Part shown: piece by piece, positions 1 to 8,358 of the stretch | Numbering within the stretch: position 1 is the stretch's first letter | Layout: each line of letters begins with the position of its first letter | Assembly: GCF_018130165.1 (NCBI RefSeq) | Contig: NZ_JAFCLZ010000012.1 | Span: forward strand, 124,001-188,000 | Source: Bradyrhizobium sp. JYMT SZCCT0180 | GTDB taxonomy: Bacteria; Pseudomonadota; Alphaproteobacteria; Rhizobiales; Xanthobacteraceae | Reading direction: 5' to 3' | Length of the DNA: 64,000 nt | Notes under the pieces: generated by a model | The model's database searches: none | What the model saw: only the letters and a program-made list of their open reading frames with translations | What the model was told of the DNA's origin: nothing | Program-made: the position numbers and the translations under genes

Positions 1-1
1 C

Positions 2-46
2 CCGGCGATGAATCTCAATGGCAAGCCGGGCGAGGCCGGAATATGA
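2..46 (+). CDS. possible 3' end of an upstream gene
   Basis: Frame 2 is open from the window edge and stops with TGA at 44-46, giving a tail of 14 residues (PAMNLNGKPGEAGI). Its stop lies just ahead of the methyltransferase start, which would fit the end of an upstream gene on the same strand. The stretch is too short to assign a product and could be non-coding. No function is proposed. Confidence 0.2.
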   Translation, partial: PAMNLNGKPGEAGI

Positions 47-79
47 TGTTGGCTCCCCGCAGCGCGGAGGAAGGACGCG

Positions 80-703
80 ATGGAAAGCGAAAGCCGCCAG
101 GCGCACTGGGAGAAAGTCTACACCAGCAAAGGCGAGAACGAGGTCAGCTGGTTTCAGGAAAGCCCTGCCCCGTCGCTGGCGCTGATCGCCGAGATCGAGG
201 CTGCGCCCCATCAGGCGATCGTCGACATCGGCGGCGGTGCGTCACGGCTGGTCGATCACCTCATCGATCGGGGATTTTGTGACGTCACCGTGCTCGATCT
301 CTCCGCGGCGGCACTGGAGGCCGCCAGAGCCCGTCTCGGCCAACGCGCGGCGCGCGCGCACTGGATTGTGGCCGACGCCACCACATGGAGGCCGTCGCGG
401 GCGTATGACATCTGGCATGACCGGGCGGCGTTTCACTTCCTGACCGAGGAGAGTGACCGCGCGGGCTACATCGCGCGGCTCAAGCAGGGTTTGAAGATCG
501 GCGGCCACGCCATCATCGCGACCTTCGCGCTGGACGGACCCGAGAAATGCAGCGGCCTGCCGGTGATGCGCTACGATGCGGCGCGCCTTGCGCAGACGCT
601 GGGACCGGGGTTCAGGCTGCTGCAAAGCCGGCAGAGCGACCATGCCACGCCCTGGGGATCGCAACAGCACTTTCAATTCAGCGTCTTTCAGCGCGTCGAG
701 TAA
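80..703 (+). CDS. class I SAM-dependent methyltransferase
   Basis: A 207-residue cytosolic methyltransferase with a Rossmann-type SAM fold. Motif I (VDIGGG) is at residues 48-53, the acidic residue that would hold the SAM ribose is near D73 (VLDLS), and a VADAT segment follows at 97-101. The IWHDRAAFHF stretch at 111-120 is typical of a small proteobacterial group of class I methyltransferases. The purine-rich GGAGGAAGG shortly before the ATG supports this start. The acceptor substrate cannot be read from the sequence. The gene stands alone, followed by a separately initiated exported protein. Confidence 0.85.
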   Translation: MESESRQAHWEKVYTSKGENEVSWFQESPAPSLALIAEIEAAPHQAIVDIGGGASRLVDHLIDRGFCDVTVLDLSAAALEAARARLGQRAARAHWIVADATTWRPSRAYDIWHDRAAFHFLTEESDRAGYIARLKQGLKIGGHAIIATFALDGPEKCSGLPVMRYDAARLAQTLGPGFRLLQSRQSDHATPWGSQQHFQFSVFQRVE

Positions 704-773
704 TTCTGACGGGACTTTGATGAACGCCCACCAGCGGGACTGTTAAGATTACGACGCACAGCAGGAGATATTC

Positions 774-1307
774 ATGAAAGCCATTGCCACCGCCATCACC
801 GTCCTCGCCCTCGCTTCGACCGCAGCAATGGCGCAGTCGCCCTATGCGGGGATGCAGGGCCGCTCGATCAAGGCGCTGTCCGCGCAGCAGATCGATGATC
901 TCAGAGCCGGCAGGGGCATGGGCCTGGCGCTGGCGGCCGAACTGAACGGCTACCCCGGCCCGATGCACGTGCTGGAATTGTCCGACAAGCTGGCGCTGTC
1001 GGTGGCGCAGAAGCAGCGAATTCAAACACTGTTTGAAACAATGAAAGCGGAAGCGACGCCGATCGGTCTCAGCCTGATCGAGCAGGAAAGCGCGCTCGAC
1101 CGGCAATTCGCCGACCGTTCGATCACATCAGACGCGCTGAGGGAAGCGACGACGAAGATCGGCCAAACGCAGGCGGAACTACGCAACGCGCATCTGAAAT
1201 ATCACCTCGAAACGGCGCAAATCCTGCTCCCCGATCAGATGAAGCAATATGCCCAATTGCGGGGATACGCATCCGATTCCCCGGCGCGGCATCACCGCAT
1301 GCATTAG
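774..1307 (+). CDS. exported Spy/CpxP-like periplasmic protein
   Basis: A 177-residue protein with a clear Sec signal peptide: positively charged start, hydrophobic core and a likely cleavage after AMA at residues 18-20. The mature part is helical and Gln/Glu/Lys rich. Near its end it carries an LTxxQ-like element (LLPDQMKQYAQLRGY), the hallmark of the Spy/CpxP family of periplasmic chaperones and metal-stress proteins. A ribosome site (GGAG) precedes the ATG. A role in periplasmic protein or metal stress is a family-level inference. No metal-binding motif is obvious apart from the C-terminal His-rich tail (RHHRMH). Confidence 0.7.
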   Translation: MKAIATAITVLALASTAAMAQSPYAGMQGRSIKALSAQQIDDLRAGRGMGLALAAELNGYPGPMHVLELSDKLALSVAQKQRIQTLFETMKAEATPIGLSLIEQESALDRQFADRSITSDALREATTKIGQTQAELRNAHLKYHLETAQILLPDQMKQYAQLRGYASDSPARHHRMH

Positions 1308-1435
1308 CGGCAGGGCGCTGCGCGCGGAGCCTCGTCCCGCTTGTGCAGGGACCGCGCAGGCGTCTAGATTGCGGCCCAACAGGCGCGTTCCAAAGATTAT
1401 CCGCAGAATGGAAAACGCCGCATGGGAGGACCCTG

Positions 1436-2710
1436 ATGAAACACGCCTACATCCCGCGAACGACGACCTACAATCTCAATCCGGGCGAAGAGCTCAATGA
1501 TCTCCGGATGTCGGACGAGGTCCGTCCGCTCTACGAGCACGTCAAGAAGTTCATCCGCGAAACCGTCGACCCGATGTCGGTCGAATTCGCAAAGCTTGGC
1601 GAGAAAAAGACCGACCGCTGGAGCTTTACGCCGGAACAGCTTGCGTGCCTGCAGAAGGCCAAGGACAAGGCCAAGGAAGTAGGCTTGTGGAACTTCTTCC
1701 TGCCCGACGACGAGACCGGCCAGGGCCTCAAGAACCTCGACTACGCCTATATCGCGGTTGAGCTGGCGAAAAACCCGATGGCGTCGGAGACCATGAACTG
1801 CTCGGCGCCCGACACCGGCAACATGGAAGTGCTGGAGCGCGTCGGCACCAAGGCGCAGAAGGAGAAGTGGCTGAAGCCGCTGCTGGCAGGTGAAATCCGC
1901 TCGGCCTATGCGATGACCGAGCCGAACGTCGCCTCCTCCGACGCCAAGAACATCTCGACCTCGGCAAAGCTCGTCGGCGACGAATGGGTGATCAACGGCG
2001 AGAAGTACTACATCTCCGGCGCCGGCGATCCGCGCTGCAAGATCATGATCGTGATGGTGAAGACCAATCCGGACGCGCCGCCGAGCAAGCAGCAGTCGCA
2101 GATCCTGGTGCCGATCGATACCCCCGGCGTCGAAATCCTGGGCCCGATGCACGTGTTCGGCCACGACCACGCGCCGCGCGGCCACATGCACCTGCGCTTC
2201 AACAATTGCCGGGTGCCGAAGGAAAACATGCTGCTCGGCGAAGGCCGCGGCTTTGAGATCTCGCAGGTCCGCCTCGGGCCGGGCCGCATCCATCACTGCA
2301 TGCGCACCATCGGCAAGGCGGAAAAGGCGCTCGACCTGATGGTGTCGCGCGGCCTCACCCGCGAGGCCTTCGGCAAGAAGATCGCCCATCTCGGCGGCAA
2401 CCTTCAGATCATTGCCCAAGCGCGCTGCGAGATCGAGGCGATGCGCCTGATGGTGCTCAAGGCCGCCAAGGCGATGGACGTGCTCGGCAACAAGGAAGCG
2501 CGTATCTGGGTCAGCATGGTGAAGGCCATGGTGCCCGAGCGCACCTGCAGGATCATCGACCAGGCGATCCAGATGCACGGCGCCACAGGCATTTCGCAAT
2601 GGAGCCAGCTCGGCGAAATGTACCAGGACGTCCGGCATCTGCGCTTCGCCGACGGTCCGGATGAGGTGCACTGGATGGTGGTCGGACGGCACGAACTGAG
2701 CATGCCGTAA
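1436..2710 (+). CDS. acyl-CoA dehydrogenase (ACAD10/11-like)
   Basis: A 424-residue flavoprotein predicted to oxidise an acyl-CoA to the 2-enoyl-CoA, passing electrons to ETF. The N-terminal helical domain is followed by the FAD-binding middle domain (YAMTEPNVASSDA) and the C-terminal helical domain with a QMHGATGISQ segment and RFADGPDEVH near the end, typical of the ACAD10/11 branch. I chose the ATG at 1436 because GGAGGA sits at 1425-1430 with good spacing. A longer reading frame starts at 1343 but its extra residues do not resemble the family. The substrate is unknown. Confidence 0.88.
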   Translation: MKHAYIPRTTTYNLNPGEELNDLRMSDEVRPLYEHVKKFIRETVDPMSVEFAKLGEKKTDRWSFTPEQLACLQKAKDKAKEVGLWNFFLPDDETGQGLKNLDYAYIAVELAKNPMASETMNCSAPDTGNMEVLERVGTKAQKEKWLKPLLAGEIRSAYAMTEPNVASSDAKNISTSAKLVGDEWVINGEKYYISGAGDPRCKIMIVMVKTNPDAPPSKQQSQILVPIDTPGVEILGPMHVFGHDHAPRGHMHLRFNNCRVPKENMLLGEGRGFEISQVRLGPGRIHHCMRTIGKAEKALDLMVSRGLTREAFGKKIAHLGGNLQIIAQARCEIEAMRLMVLKAAKAMDVLGNKEARIWVSMVKAMVPERTCRIIDQAIQMHGATGISQWSQLGEMYQDVRHLRFADGPDEVHWMVVGRHELSMP

Positions 2711-2749
2711 GGTTGGTTGGACGCATCACTGGGAATCCCCGTGGGGCCG

Positions 2750-2931
2750 CCCCCACCCTGCCCTCCCCCGCAAGAGCGGGAGAGGGAGACGAGCACCGCG
2801 CGTGACGAGCAGTGAGCTCAATCTCGACCATTGTTATTCTCGATCGTTCGACAAACACCAGCGCGCCCCCTCTCCCGCCCTTGCGGGGGTCGAGACGAGC
2901 AAAGCTCGCTCTTGGGTTGGGGTGGGGGTGC
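2750..2931. repeat. intergenic palindromic repeat, family C variant
   Basis: Two inverted GC-rich arms (a CCCTCCCCCGCAAGAGCGGG arm and a CTCTCCCGCCCTTGCGGGGG arm) bracket about 90 bases. Related elements occur at 17562-17690 and 58277-58410. The element fills the gap between the acyl-CoA dehydrogenase and the flavin reductase gene. An open frame runs through it but is not believed. Confidence 0.6.
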
Positions 2932-2994
2932 CTCCGCAAATTCGCTCGCAGTGAGTCCCCACGCGCGCCCGACGCGTCAAACAGGAAACGCAGA

Positions 2995-3612
2995 ATGGAA
3001 TACGCGCCTGAAAACCTGCAACCGCGCGAGCGCTACAAGCTGCTCGCAGGTTTCGTGCTGCCGCGGCCGATCGCCTGGGTAACTTCAGTGGGCCCGACCG
3101 GCGTGGTCAACGCGGCGCCGTTCAGCTTCTTCAACGTGTTCTGCGAGGACCCGCCGCTGTGCATGTTCGCGGTCAATCTGCGGCCCGACGGACGCATCAA
3201 GGACACGCTGGTCAACATCCAGCGCACCGGCGAATTCGTCGTCAACCTCACCGACGAGCCGCTGGCGCGGGCAATGCACGATTCCAGCGGCGACTTTCCG
3301 CCCGATGTCGGCGAGCCCGGCTATCTCGGCTTGAAACTCGCGCCCTCGACCCGGGTCGCGGCGCCGCGGCTGGCTGACGCACCCTGGGCGATGGAGTGCA
3401 AGATCTGGAAGACCATCGACGTCAATGGCGACCGCACGCTGATCATGGGCGAAGGCATCAATTTCTACATCCGCGACGAATTGTGGGATACGCAGACCAT
3501 GCGCGTGCACATGGAGCGCTACCACCCGATCGGCCGCATGTTCGCCGACCGCTATTGCCGCACCGACGACCGCGTCGTGTTCCCGCCGGCGCCGGAACTT
3601 CCGGCGAAGTAA
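2995..3612 (+). CDS. flavin reductase family (FMN-binding split-barrel) protein
   Basis: A 205-residue protein of the flavin reductase-like FMN-binding family. It opens with a short helix, then the barrel core with RPIAWVTSVGPTG and NAAPFSFFN, which contact FMN in this family, and continues with NLRPDGRIKDT and FVVNLTDE. Members reduce flavin for a partner monooxygenase or act as FMN-binding oxidoreductases; no partner oxygenase is adjacent here. The ATG at 2995 was preferred to the upstream frame start at 2812, which lies inside a repeat. The end of the gene is followed closely by a family B repeat. Confidence 0.8.
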   Translation: MEYAPENLQPRERYKLLAGFVLPRPIAWVTSVGPTGVVNAAPFSFFNVFCEDPPLCMFAVNLRPDGRIKDTLVNIQRTGEFVVNLTDEPLARAMHDSSGDFPPDVGEPGYLGLKLAPSTRVAAPRLADAPWAMECKIWKTIDVNGDRTLIMGEGINFYIRDELWDTQTMRVHMERYHPIGRMFADRYCRTDDRVVFPPAPELPAK

Positions 3613-3623
3613 AGCGTCATTTC

Positions 3624-3702
3624 GTAGGGTGGGTTAGCCGAAGGCGTAACCCACCGCCGATGCAAAGAACGAAGATGGTGGGTTACGCTGCGCTAACCCA
3701 CC
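3624..3702. repeat. intergenic palindromic repeat, family B (copy 1)
   Basis: Inverted arms GTAGGGTGGGTTAGC and GCGCTAACCCACC flank a short centre, with internal GTAACCCACC / GGTGGGTTAC pairs. It resembles the elements at 4005-4097 and 4887-4974 but has the 'GGGTTA' variant in place of 'GGGCAAA'. Confidence 0.75.
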
Positions 3703-3726
3703 TCACGCACCGAATTTGGAGCGCGC

Positions 3727-4008
3727 ATGACCGAGCATTTCCGCGACAACGAAACCAGCAACCGGTTTGAACTCGACGTCGACGGCGCCATCGCCTTCGT
3801 TACCTACCGCAAATCGCCCGATACCATCACGCTCGAACACACCGTGGTGTCGCCGGAACTCGGCGGCAAGGGCATCGGCTCAAAACTGGCGCGCGCGACC
3901 CTCGAAGCGGTGCGCGCGCAGGGACGCAAGCTCACCGTCGAATGCGAGTTCATCCAGGGCTACATGAAGAAGCATCCGCAAGATAACGATCTGCTGGGCG
4001 CTTCGTAG
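3727..4008 (+). CDS. small GNAT-fold N-acetyltransferase (YjdJ/NATD1-like)
   Basis: A 93-residue protein resembling the short GNAT-like YjdJ/NATD1 family. It has a beta-strand FVTYRKSPDTITLEHTVV, then the acetyl-CoA loop GGKGIGSKL, and ends with a C-x-F-x-x-x-Y-x-x-x-H-P pattern (CEFIQGYMKKHP) that is characteristic of the family. The substrate is not known. The TAG stop at 4006-4008 is supplied by the first bases of the family B repeat, so the C-terminal residues AS lie at the repeat edge and the original end may have been changed by the repeat. Confidence 0.8.
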   Translation: MTEHFRDNETSNRFELDVDGAIAFVTYRKSPDTITLEHTVVSPELGGKGIGSKLARATLEAVRAQGRKLTVECEFIQGYMKKHPQDNDLLGAS

Positions 4009-4097
4009 GGTGGGCAAAGGCGCGCTTGCGCCGTGCCCACCATCTTCATGCAAAGCGAGGCTGGAATGGTGGGCACGCTTCGCTTTGCCCACCCTAC
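4005..4097. repeat. intergenic palindromic repeat, family B (copy 2)
   Basis: Outer arms GTAGGGTGGGCAAAG and CTTTGCCCACCCTAC are perfectly inverted, and inner arms CGTGCCCACCAT / ATGGTGGGCACG form a second stem. It lies between two convergent genes and abuts both stop codons, so it may also work as a bidirectional transcription end. Confidence 0.85.
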
Positions 4098-4100
4098 AAG

Positions 4101-4856
4101 CTACGCCACCGGCCGGTGCGCGCGCAGGAACGAGCGGATCTGGCGTACCGCCAGCGGTATCCGCTCCTTGGGCTCCTTCCACGGAAACATGCTGACTTCG
4201 GCGTTCGGCGCCAGCATCGCCGACTCCATCGCGACCGCATAGGGGTGCGCCGGGATATCGTCGGGCAGGATCAGTACCGGTGTCCGGCACTGGCGCACGA
4301 AGTCGCGCGTCACCGTGAAGACGAAGTCGGGATTGGTGCGGTACATTTTGGTCAGGAATTTATCTGTTGTCTCCGCGGTGATGTCGGGCCGCTGCTTCAG
4401 GAGCTCCGGCGCCCAGCCTTTGGTATTGTTGTCGTAGAACAGGTCGCGCATCTCGGGCCGTGAGCCTGACGGCTGCGCCAGCACGGCGGCGACGATGCGA
4501 TCCGGCGCGCGCTTCAAGAGATTCCAGATCAAGGGGCCGCCGATGCAAAAACCCAGCACCATGAACTTGTCGATGCCGAGGTGATCCATCAGGCCGAGAT
4601 GATCGTCGGTATGGGAATCCCAGGGCCGGTCGATTTCGAGCGGGCCGGAAGACCGCCCGGTATTGGCGTTGCGCAAATCGGCTGCGATGCAGCGGTATTC
4701 GCCCTTGAACTCCTCGAAGGAATCGAACGGCGGGTAACTGCCCGACAGGCCCGCGATCGTCGAGTTCAATCCGCCGCCGGCGATCATCAATAGCGGATAG
4801 CCGGAGCCCGCCTCCTCGTAATGGATGCGAACGGCGCCTTTTTCGAAAGTCGGCAT
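4101..4856 (-). CDS. alpha/beta hydrolase with Cys at the nucleophile position
   Basis: A 251-residue cytosolic alpha/beta hydrolase. The N-terminal part has the oxyanion-loop strand PLLMIAGGG, and the nucleophile elbow reads GFCIGG around residue 102-107, so the usual Ser is Cys (C104), as in dienelactone hydrolases and PHA synthases. The DDIPAHPY segment may hold the acid and no clear catalytic His was fixed. The ATG at 4856 begins the family-like part; a longer frame extends into the neighbouring repeat and is not credible. The substrate is unknown. Confidence 0.8.
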   Translation of the reverse strand: MPTFEKGAVRIHYEEAGSGYPLLMIAGGGLNSTIAGLSGSYPPFDSFEEFKGEYRCIAADLRNANTGRSSGPLEIDRPWDSHTDDHLGLMDHLGIDKFMVLGFCIGGPLIWNLLKRAPDRIVAAVLAQPSGSRPEMRDLFYDNNTKGWAPELLKQRPDITAETTDKFLTKMYRTNPDFVFTVTRDFVRQCRTPVLILPDDIPAHPYAVAMESAMLAPNAEVSMFPWKEPKERIPLAVRQIRSFLRAHRPVA

Positions 4857-4886
4857 GCGGTTTCCCCGGTTCGGATTTTTTTGATT

Positions 4887-4974
4887 GTAGGGTGGGCAAA
4901 GCGAAGCGTGCCCACCATTGCGCGTTCGAGCAAGAATGGTGGGCACGGCGCTAGGGCGCCTTTGCCCACCCTAC
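4887..4974. repeat. intergenic palindromic repeat, family B (copy 3)
   Basis: Outer arms GTAGGGTGGGCAAAG and CTTTGCCCACCCTAC with inner CGTGCCCACCATT / AATGGTGGGCACG arms. It is the same element as at 4005-4097, here between two minus-strand genes. Confidence 0.85.
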
Positions 4975-4978
4975 AAGA

Positions 4979-5869
4979 TTAGGTCTTCGCCGGCTCGCCG
5001 ATCTTGTCCTGCGTCTTGGTGTCGAAATCGCTGGCCTCATGCCGCTCGTGCAGTTGGCTGGCCGGATCGCCCGAGATCCGGTTGACCATGCGGCCGCGCT
5101 TCACCGCCGGACGCTTTGCGATCTGATCGGTCCAGCGCTGCACGTTCTTGTATTCGTGCACCGACAGAAATTCGCCGGCGCCATACACCAGACCCTTCGC
5201 CAGCGCGCCGTACCATGGCCAGGTGGCCATGTCGGCGATCGTGTATTCGCTGCCGGCGAGATATTCATTGTCGGCCAGACGCCGGTCGAGCACGTCGAGC
5301 TGACGCTTCACCTCCATGGCGTAGCGGTCGATGGCGTATTCGATCTTGGTCGGCGCGTAGGCGTAGAAATGCCCGAAGCCGCCGCCCAGAAACGGCGCGC
5401 TGCCCATCTGCCAGAACAGCCATGACAGGCATTCCGCGCGCGCCTCGCCGCCGGCCGGCAGAAAGGCCCCGAACTTTTCAGCCAGATGCATCAGGATCGC
5501 GCCTGACTCGAACAGCCGGATCGGCGTCGGTCCGCTGCGGTCCATCAGCGCCGGAATCTTGGAGTTCGGATTAACGGCGACAAAGCCGCTGCCGAACTGG
5601 TTGCCGTCGATCTTGATCAGCCACGCGTCATACTCGGCGCCGCTGTGACCGGCGGCCAAGAGCTCCTCGAACATGACAGTGACTTTCACGCCGTTCGGCG
5701 TCGCCAGCGAATAGAGCTGAAACGGATGACGGCCGACCGGCAGTTCCTTGTCATGCGTGGAGCCTGCGATCGGCCGGTTGATGCTGGCGAAGCGGCCGCC
5801 GCTTTCCTTACTCCAGCTCCAGACTTTAGGCGGCACATAGGCGGTGGGGTCGGTAACAATTTCGTTCAT
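4979..5869 (-). CDS. glutathione S-transferase, YghU-type (disulfide-bond oxidoreductase)
   Basis: A 296-residue glutathione transferase-fold protein of the YghU/Nu-class type. Its long N-terminal arm, the thioredoxin-like domain with FQLYSLATPNGVKVTVMFEE, and NPNSKIPAL...FESGAILMHLAEK are diagnostic. The helical domain has LSWLFWQMGSAPFLGGGFGHF. Members of this class bind two glutathione molecules and reduce organic hydroperoxides or disulfides. The ATG at 5869 fits the family length; the frame runs on to 6172 only by chance. It is divergent from the ABC importer operon across about 225 bases. Confidence 0.88.
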   Translation of the reverse strand: MNEIVTDPTAYVPPKVWSWSKESGGRFASINRPIAGSTHDKELPVGRHPFQLYSLATPNGVKVTVMFEELLAAGHSGAEYDAWLIKIDGNQFGSGFVAVNPNSKIPALMDRSGPTPIRLFESGAILMHLAEKFGAFLPAGGEARAECLSWLFWQMGSAPFLGGGFGHFYAYAPTKIEYAIDRYAMEVKRQLDVLDRRLADNEYLAGSEYTIADMATWPWYGALAKGLVYGAGEFLSVHEYKNVQRWTDQIAKRPAVKRGRMVNRISGDPASQLHERHEASDFDTKTQDKIGEPAKT

Positions 5870-6096
5870 TCGTGTTGGCTCCAGGCTTCTTGTCGGCCGT
5901 GTGATCGAGGCGATCTGCCGCGCGGCGGAATTACAATGCGTCTGTCTGGTATACCTTGGGGCTGCCGTCGCCAACCGCAAGATGCTGCATGGCAGCCCAA
6001 CAATTCCCGTGGCGGTCCGCGTCAGGTCCATGTTACGGTTTCGCATCGGCACCGCAAGACAACAAAAATGCGGGCCTCTCAGGGGAGGAATGCACC

Positions 6097-7344
6097 ATGC
6101 TGCAAGGCAAGTGGTTTTCTGCGCTCTTTGGGATTGTCTTCGCGATCGCCGGCGGCGGTCATGCGCTGGCACAGGGCACCATCAAGGTAGCCTACACCGA
6201 CCCGCTTTCAGGACCGTTCGCGCAAGTCGGCGACGCCAACCTGAAACAGATGCAATACATCATCGACTACATCAACGCCAAGGGCGGCGCGCTCGGCAAG
6301 AAGTTCGAGCTGGTGCCGTTCGACAACAAGTCGCAGCCATCGGACGCGCTGATCGCGCTGAAGAGCGCGACCGACCAGAACATGCCCTTCATCATGCAGT
6401 GCAGCGGCTCCAACATCGCCGCCGCCTTGATCGACGGCGTCAACAAGCACAACGACCGCAACCCTGACAACCGCATCATCTATCTGAACTGCGGCGCTGT
6501 CGCCACCGAGCTGACCAACGAGCAATGCAGCTTCTGGCATTTCCGCTTCGACCTGCATGTCGGCATGAAGGCCGAGGTGATGGTTCGCGCGCTGCCCAAG
6601 GACGTCACCAAGGTCTATCTGATCAACCAGGACTATCTGTTCGGTCAATCCGTGCAGCGCGAGGTCAAGAACTACCTTGGCAAATTGCGGCCCGACGTTC
6701 AGGTCGTGGGTGACGAATTGATCCCGCTCGGCAAGATCAAGGATTTCTCGCCCTACCTGACCAAGATCAAGGCTTCGGGCGCGCAGGCGCTTTTGACCGG
6801 CAATTGGGGGCCGGACATGAACCTCCTGATCAAGGCCGGCGTCGATGCGGGCGCGGACCTGCGCTACTACACCTTCTATGCGCATCTGGCCGGCGGCCCG
6901 ACCGCGATCGGCGTCGGCGGCGACAACCGCGTGCTGGCCGTGATGTCGTTCGGCGAAAACGTGGCGCCGGAGATCGGCAACAAGGAAGCCGAAGCGTTCA
7001 CCAAGGGTTTTCGCGACAAGCACAAGTTCGACTTCTCCGCGGCCGGCTTCCGCACCATCTTCGAATATCTGCAGGCCGCGGTGACCAAGGCCAATTCGGT
7101 CGACCCGACCAAAATCGCGCTTGCGATGGAAGACCTGCAGGTCAAGGACTTCCTCGGCTTCGACACCAAGATGCGCAAGGAAGACCACCAGATCATCTCT
7201 GAGTACTTCGTCGGCATCTTCAAGAAGGGCGTCAAGTACGAGGCCGAAGGCACCGGGCTCGGCTGGGCCACTTCAGCGACGATTCTCGCCAAGGACGTCG
7301 ATCAGCCCAACACCTGCAAGATGAAGCGTCCGAGCGCCTCCTGA
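6097..7344 (+). CDS. ABC importer substrate-binding protein (branched-chain amino acid type)
   Basis: A 415-residue periplasmic binding protein of the LivK/HAAT family. A Sec signal peptide occupies residues 1 to about 26 (cleavage after HALAQ or nearby), followed by IKVAYTDPLSGPFAQVGD, the usual start of the first lobe. The ATG at 6097 is preceded by AGGGGAGGAA at 6081-6090 and begins exactly at the signal peptide. It is the first gene of a five-gene importer operon. The ligand cannot be read; members transport amino acids, amides, aromatic acids or urea. Confidence 0.9.
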   Translation: MLQGKWFSALFGIVFAIAGGGHALAQGTIKVAYTDPLSGPFAQVGDANLKQMQYIIDYINAKGGALGKKFELVPFDNKSQPSDALIALKSATDQNMPFIMQCSGSNIAAALIDGVNKHNDRNPDNRIIYLNCGAVATELTNEQCSFWHFRFDLHVGMKAEVMVRALPKDVTKVYLINQDYLFGQSVQREVKNYLGKLRPDVQVVGDELIPLGKIKDFSPYLTKIKASGAQALLTGNWGPDMNLLIKAGVDAGADLRYYTFYAHLAGGPTAIGVGGDNRVLAVMSFGENVAPEIGNKEAEAFTKGFRDKHKFDFSAAGFRTIFEYLQAAVTKANSVDPTKIALAMEDLQVKDFLGFDTKMRKEDHQIISEYFVGIFKKGVKYEAEGTGLGWATSATILAKDVDQPNTCKMKRPSAS

Positions 7345-7357
7345 CCAACACGTTAGT

Positions 7358-7386
7358 CGCCTGCTTCCCTCCCCGGGGAGCAGGCG
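7358..7386 (+). promoter_or_regulatory. GC-rich hairpin between binding-protein and permease genes
   Basis: Arms CGCCTGCT (7358-7365) and AGCAGGCG (7379-7386) enclose a C/G-rich centre that can itself pair (CTCCCC/GGGGAG). No T tract follows. A hairpin here is expected to hold back decay or partly end the transcript, so that the binding protein is made in excess over the permeases. That role is inferred. Confidence 0.5.
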
Positions 7387-7410
7387 TCGCCTTTGCGATG
7401 GTCGGGTGCA

Positions 7411-8358
7411 ATGGAAGTCTTTGTCGTCTCCCTCCTCAACGGTCTCGTCTACGGCATGCTGCTGTTCATGCTGGCGAGCGGGCTCACGCTCATCCTCAGC
7501 ATGATGGGCGTGCTCAACTTCGCCCATGCCAGCGCCTACATGCTGGGCGCGTATTTCGCCTACACGATCAGCCAATATATCGGCTTCTGGCCGGCTTTGA
7601 TCATTGCGCCGGTGCTCTGCGGCCTGATCGGCGCAGGCATTGAAATGTGGGGGCTACGGCGGGTCCATCAGAACGGCCACATCGCCGAACTGCTGTTCAC
7701 CTTCGGCCTCGCGCTGCTGATCGAAAAGGGCGTGCAGATGACCTGGGGCCTGCTGCCGGTGCCCTATCGCGTTCCGGAGCTGCTCGATTTTCCACTGTTC
7801 AAGATCTACGGCACGCAATTCCCGGCCTACCGCGCCTTCATGCTGTTGATCTCGGCGTTGATGTTCGGCGCGATCTGGCTCGGCCTGACCCGCACGCGGA
7901 TTGGCCTCGTGATCCAGGCCGCCCTCACCCATCCCGACATGGCCTCCGCGCTCGGCCATAACGTGCCGCGCATCTTTACGCTGGTGTTCGCCGCCGGCAC
8001 CGCGCTGGCGGGCCTCGCCGGCGTGATCGGCGGCAACTACCAGGTCACCGAGCCTGCGATGGCCTTCACCATGGGACCGATCGTGTTCGTCGTGGTCGTG
8101 TTCGGCGGGCTGGGTTCGTTGTCCGGCTGCTTTATTGCATCCATTCTGATGGGGCTGATCCAGACCTTTGCCGTCGTGTTCGACGTCTCGCTGGCGGATC
8201 TGCTCGCAAAATTCGGCTTCGTGGTGACGTCGAGCACGCCGTTCGCCGAAATCCTTACCGTCACGCTGCCAAGAATCGGCGCGCTGCTGCCGTTCCTGAT
8301 GATGGTGCTGATCCTGGTGTTTCGTCCCCGTGGCCTGATGGGGACACGCGATACATGA
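7411..8358 (+). CDS. ABC importer permease, LivH-type
   Basis: A 315-residue inner-membrane permease with about eight to nine hydrophobic segments. It starts MEVFVVSLLNGLVYGML and carries the family motif GVLNFAHASAYMLGAY, then VVVVFGGLGSLSGCFIAS near the cytoplasmic coupling region, and ends FRPRGLMG, all typical of LivH. The ATG at 7411 gives the normal LivH N-terminus; a TTG at 7393 is an alternative. The stop overlaps the next ATG by four bases (ATGA), so the two permeases are translationally coupled. Confidence 0.9.
   Translation: MEVFVVSLLNGLVYGMLLFMLASGLTLILSMMGVLNFAHASAYMLGAYFAYTISQYIGFWPALIIAPVLCGLIGAGIEMWGLRRVHQNGHIAELLFTFGLALLIEKGVQMTWGLLPVPYRVPELLDFPLFKIYGTQFPAYRAFMLLISALMFGAIWLGLTRTRIGLVIQAALTHPDMASALGHNVPRIFTLVFAAGTALAGLAGVIGGNYQVTEPAMAFTMGPIVFVVVVFGGLGSLSGCFIASILMGLIQTFAVVFDVSLADLLAKFGFVVTSSTPFAEILTVTLPRIGALLPFLMMVLILVFRPRGLMGTRDT

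Noticed and set aside
242..676. Long open frame on the minus strand within the methyltransferase
   Set aside because: It lies opposite a gene with clear family motifs. GC-rich codon bias often leaves the opposite strand open, and the translated text has no recognisable domain.
1397..2692. 431-codon frame opposite the acyl-CoA dehydrogenase
   Set aside because: The coding strand has unmistakable acyl-CoA dehydrogenase motifs; the antisense product is His/Arg rich and without family likeness.
2812..2994. N-terminal extension of the flavin reductase gene
   Set aside because: The extra 61 codons lie in a palindromic repeat and have no family likeness; the ATG at 2995 gives the expected start.
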